Virus record (IMG/VR): IMGVR_UViG_3300025759_000205
Location: 1-41,179 of that record
Strand: one strand, 5' to 3'
Length of the DNA: 41,179 nt
From: a virus
A program made the translations under genes and the position numbers. Under the pieces are notes generated by a model, which made no database searches, was not told where the DNA came from, and was given only the letters and a program-made list of their open reading frames with translations. This document shows positions 39,745 through 41,179 of this stretch, in pieces. Positions within the stretch are counted from its first letter, which is position 1, and each line of letters starts with the position of its first letter.

Positions 39745-39981
39745 CTGAGATTTGCTATTTCTGGCGAAAGAACGGTTTTTTGATCTATCTTGCAATCTTA
39801 AATTACTTTTTCTATTGTTCATTGGATTTCCATCTATATGATGTATGTCAATACGATCTCCTTTCCGTACTTTACCTTCACGCAATGCTTCACGTCTTAC
39901 TTTATTTCTCATAGCACGACGTTTCTTTTGCTCAGGTGACTTATGATATCTTTCGTATTCTTGTTTATAGTTTCTTGGCAT
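39736..39981 (-). CDS. HNH endonuclease, 81 aa
   Basis: 81 aa. IDIHHIDGNPMNNRKSNLRL (about residues 44-63) is a complete HNH core (HH, then N, then N-L). The N-terminus is very basic (KKRRAMRNKVRREALREGKV), suited to DNA binding. It lacks extra DNA-specificity domains, so it may be a free-standing homing-type or packaging-linked nuclease. The ATG follows the stop of the cyclase gene with no gap (TAGATG), so the two form one transcription unit. The C-terminal end shares bases with the terminator. Confidence 0.8.
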   Translation of the reverse strand: MPRNYKQEYERYHKSPEQKKRRAMRNKVRREALREGKVRKGDRIDIHHIDGNPMNNRKSNLRLQDRSKNRSFARNSKSQKK

Positions 39982-41179
39982 CTATATAGTATACACCTTC
40001 AAAGGTTTTGCTTTACCTTTTACTTTGATGGGAGCTAGTAGTGTCAGATCAAACGGCATCTTCTTAGCAGTAGACTCACCAATTAATATATCTACTCCAG
40101 CTTCTTTCGTTGCACTCTCTAATCGTGCGGCCGTGTTCACAGCATCTCCTATTGCCGAATAATCAAACCTGTTATCCGAGCCCATGTTACCTATAACTGC
40201 CTCACCTGTATTGACACCTATACCTATAGCAATCGGTTCGGGCAATTCTTTTTGCAGCATGCGCATAGCCGTACGCATATCCTGGGCACAGGCGACGGCA
40301 CGTTTCTCATGTTCATCTATATCAAGGGGGGCATTGAAGATGGCCATACATGCGTCGCCTATGAACTTGTCTACCATACCACCATGAGCCTGGATGCATT
40401 CAACTTGTACGGTAAGAGCTTTATTCATTATTTGTGTTACTTCTTCAGGAGATAACTTTTCGGACAGATTCGTGAACCCCCTGACGTCTGTGAACAAGAA
40501 TGTACAGGTACGCTTCTCCCCACCTAGCTTTAATAAGTCAGGGTTGTTTTGCAATCGTGCAACTTGTTTCGGATCTAAGTAGTGTTCAAACTGTTTCTTT
40601 ATCAATTGTCTGAGTTTAAATTGTTCGTTAAAGCGTAAATAGAATTCTTGTACTGATATAAGTATAACTGATAATATACTATAAGTTACGTCTATAAGTA
40701 TATTAGATACAATTAAGTACCAACCACCGACCGCGGTTAACGATACGAGGCCCACGGTCCCTACTAAAGTCCCGACGAGCCCTAACGTACGTATTATAAC
40801 TATGGTTAATGTTAGTACTGTTAGTAATATAAGTAATTCATATAACAAAGCATTGCCTGGAATAGCTGGTACGTCCACAGTCATACTTTCAGCTAGTGCA
40901 GCTTGTATTTCATGTGGGTACAACAAACCAACTGGCGTAGCTATTTGAGGCATCACACCTTTTGCACTCACCCCAATGAATACAAACTTATCCTGTACAT
41001 CCATCTCTTCCAAGCTTGTGCTTGGGGTATCAACCCAGGATACCCAACGACGACCAATGCTATCTACAGGTATTTGTGCATAGTTAGGTACAGTTAGTTC
41101 TTCGATCTGTCCTTGCTGCCCTTTAATAATGTACGTATCTGCACCACCAATCATCTTCATTACTTGTATACCAAAAGAC
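39982..41179 (-). CDS. Class III adenylate cyclase with CHASE2 sensor (5' end missing)
   Basis: The gene is open to the right edge; coding continues upstream of ATG 41160, so the true start is outside. Residue numbers are from that Met. Residues 1-100 are the end of a CHASE2 extracellular sensor (IPVDSIGRRWVSWVD, KFVFIGVSAKGVMPQIATP). Three membrane helices lie at about 104-123, 127-150 and 153-173. A linker (FEHYLDPKQVARLQNNPDLL) leads to a full cyclase domain: metal ligands D225 (FTDVRGFT) and D269, base-selecting K265 (VDKFIGD) with S335 (DYSAIGD), and transition-state N342 and R346 (VNTAAR). K plus Ser/Thr indicates ATP as substrate (class IIIb). It would make cAMP in the host inner membrane. 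Very unusual in a phage. Confidence 0.88.
   Translation of the reverse strand, partial: SFGIQVMKMIGGADTYIIKGQQGQIEELTVPNYAQIPVDSIGRRWVSWVDTPSTSLEEMDVQDKFVFIGVSAKGVMPQIATPVGLLYPHEIQAALAESMTVDVPAIPGNALLYELLILLTVLTLTIVIIRTLGLVGTLVGTVGLVSLTAVGGWYLIVSNILIDVTYSILSVILISVQEFYLRFNEQFKLRQLIKKQFEHYLDPKQVARLQNNPDLLKLGGEKRTCTFLFTDVRGFTNLSEKLSPEEVTQIMNKALTVQVECIQAHGGMVDKFIGDACMAIFNAPLDIDEHEKRAVACAQDMRTAMRMLQKELPEPIAIGIGVNTGEAVIGNMGSDNRFDYSAIGDAVNTAARLESATKEAGVDILIGESTAKKMPFDLTLLAPIKVKGKAKPLKVYTI

Overview
This window looks like most of the genome of a short-tailed (podovirus-like) double-stranded DNA phage, probably marine or aquatic and infecting a Gram-negative host. The evidence is a terminase small/large pair, a P22-type portal, an acidic scaffold, an N4-gp56-type major capsid protein, P22 gp4-like adaptor proteins and very large internal-virion-type proteins, with no tape measure, tail tube or sheath. 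Base composition is AT-rich and fairly even. A CsrA homologue, consensus DnaA boxes and sigma70-like promoter matches suggest a host with a Csr system, perhaps a gammaproteobacterium; that is inference. Both ends are open: a repetitive tail-fibre gene runs off the left end and an adenylate cyclase gene loses its 5' part at the right end, so the genome is not complete here. I see no lysis cassette, integrase, phage RNA polymerase or tRNA.

Layout. Positions 1-21586 are one leftward (minus-strand) late block. Read in transcription order it holds terminase small subunit, a group of tiny basic proteins with a GalE-like sugar epimerase, terminase large subunit, portal, scaffold, major capsid protein, adaptors, three or four internal virion proteins (the last is 2069 aa with a zincin-type HEMGH motif), a BppU-like domain protein and the tail fibre. 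Many genes overlap by 1-30 nt. The capsid gene is bracketed by RNA hairpins. Positions 21587-22178 form a gene-free divergent control region with two DnaA boxes, an AT-rich stretch, seven perfect copies of GTGGAACCA and several inverted repeats; it is the best candidate replication origin.

Positions 22179-29972 are rightward early genes. The first are small proteins of unknown function, several followed by strong hairpins or UUCG-loop terminators. Next comes a MoxR AAA+ ATPase, a metallopeptidase/VWA protein, three small membrane proteins and two related accessory proteins. Positions 29973-30330 contain no gene but are dense in perfect complementary stems, consistent with an undescribed structured RNA. 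A lone minus-strand gene with its own promoter follows (30337-30753).

Positions 30852-39677 are the rightward replication and recombination block: family A DNA polymerase, CsrA, AEP-like primase fused to SF3 helicase, a RecB/Cas4-like nuclease, an SNF2-like helicase, a putative ssDNA-associated protein, a resolvase-like PD-(D/E)XK nuclease and a DUF3310 protein. The last two genes return to the minus strand: an HNH endonuclease directly abutting a CHASE2-type class III adenylate cyclase.

The most unusual content is the cyclase and CsrA in one phage (two possible handles on host global regulation), the structured RNA, the iteron-like origin and the structured capsid mRNA leader.
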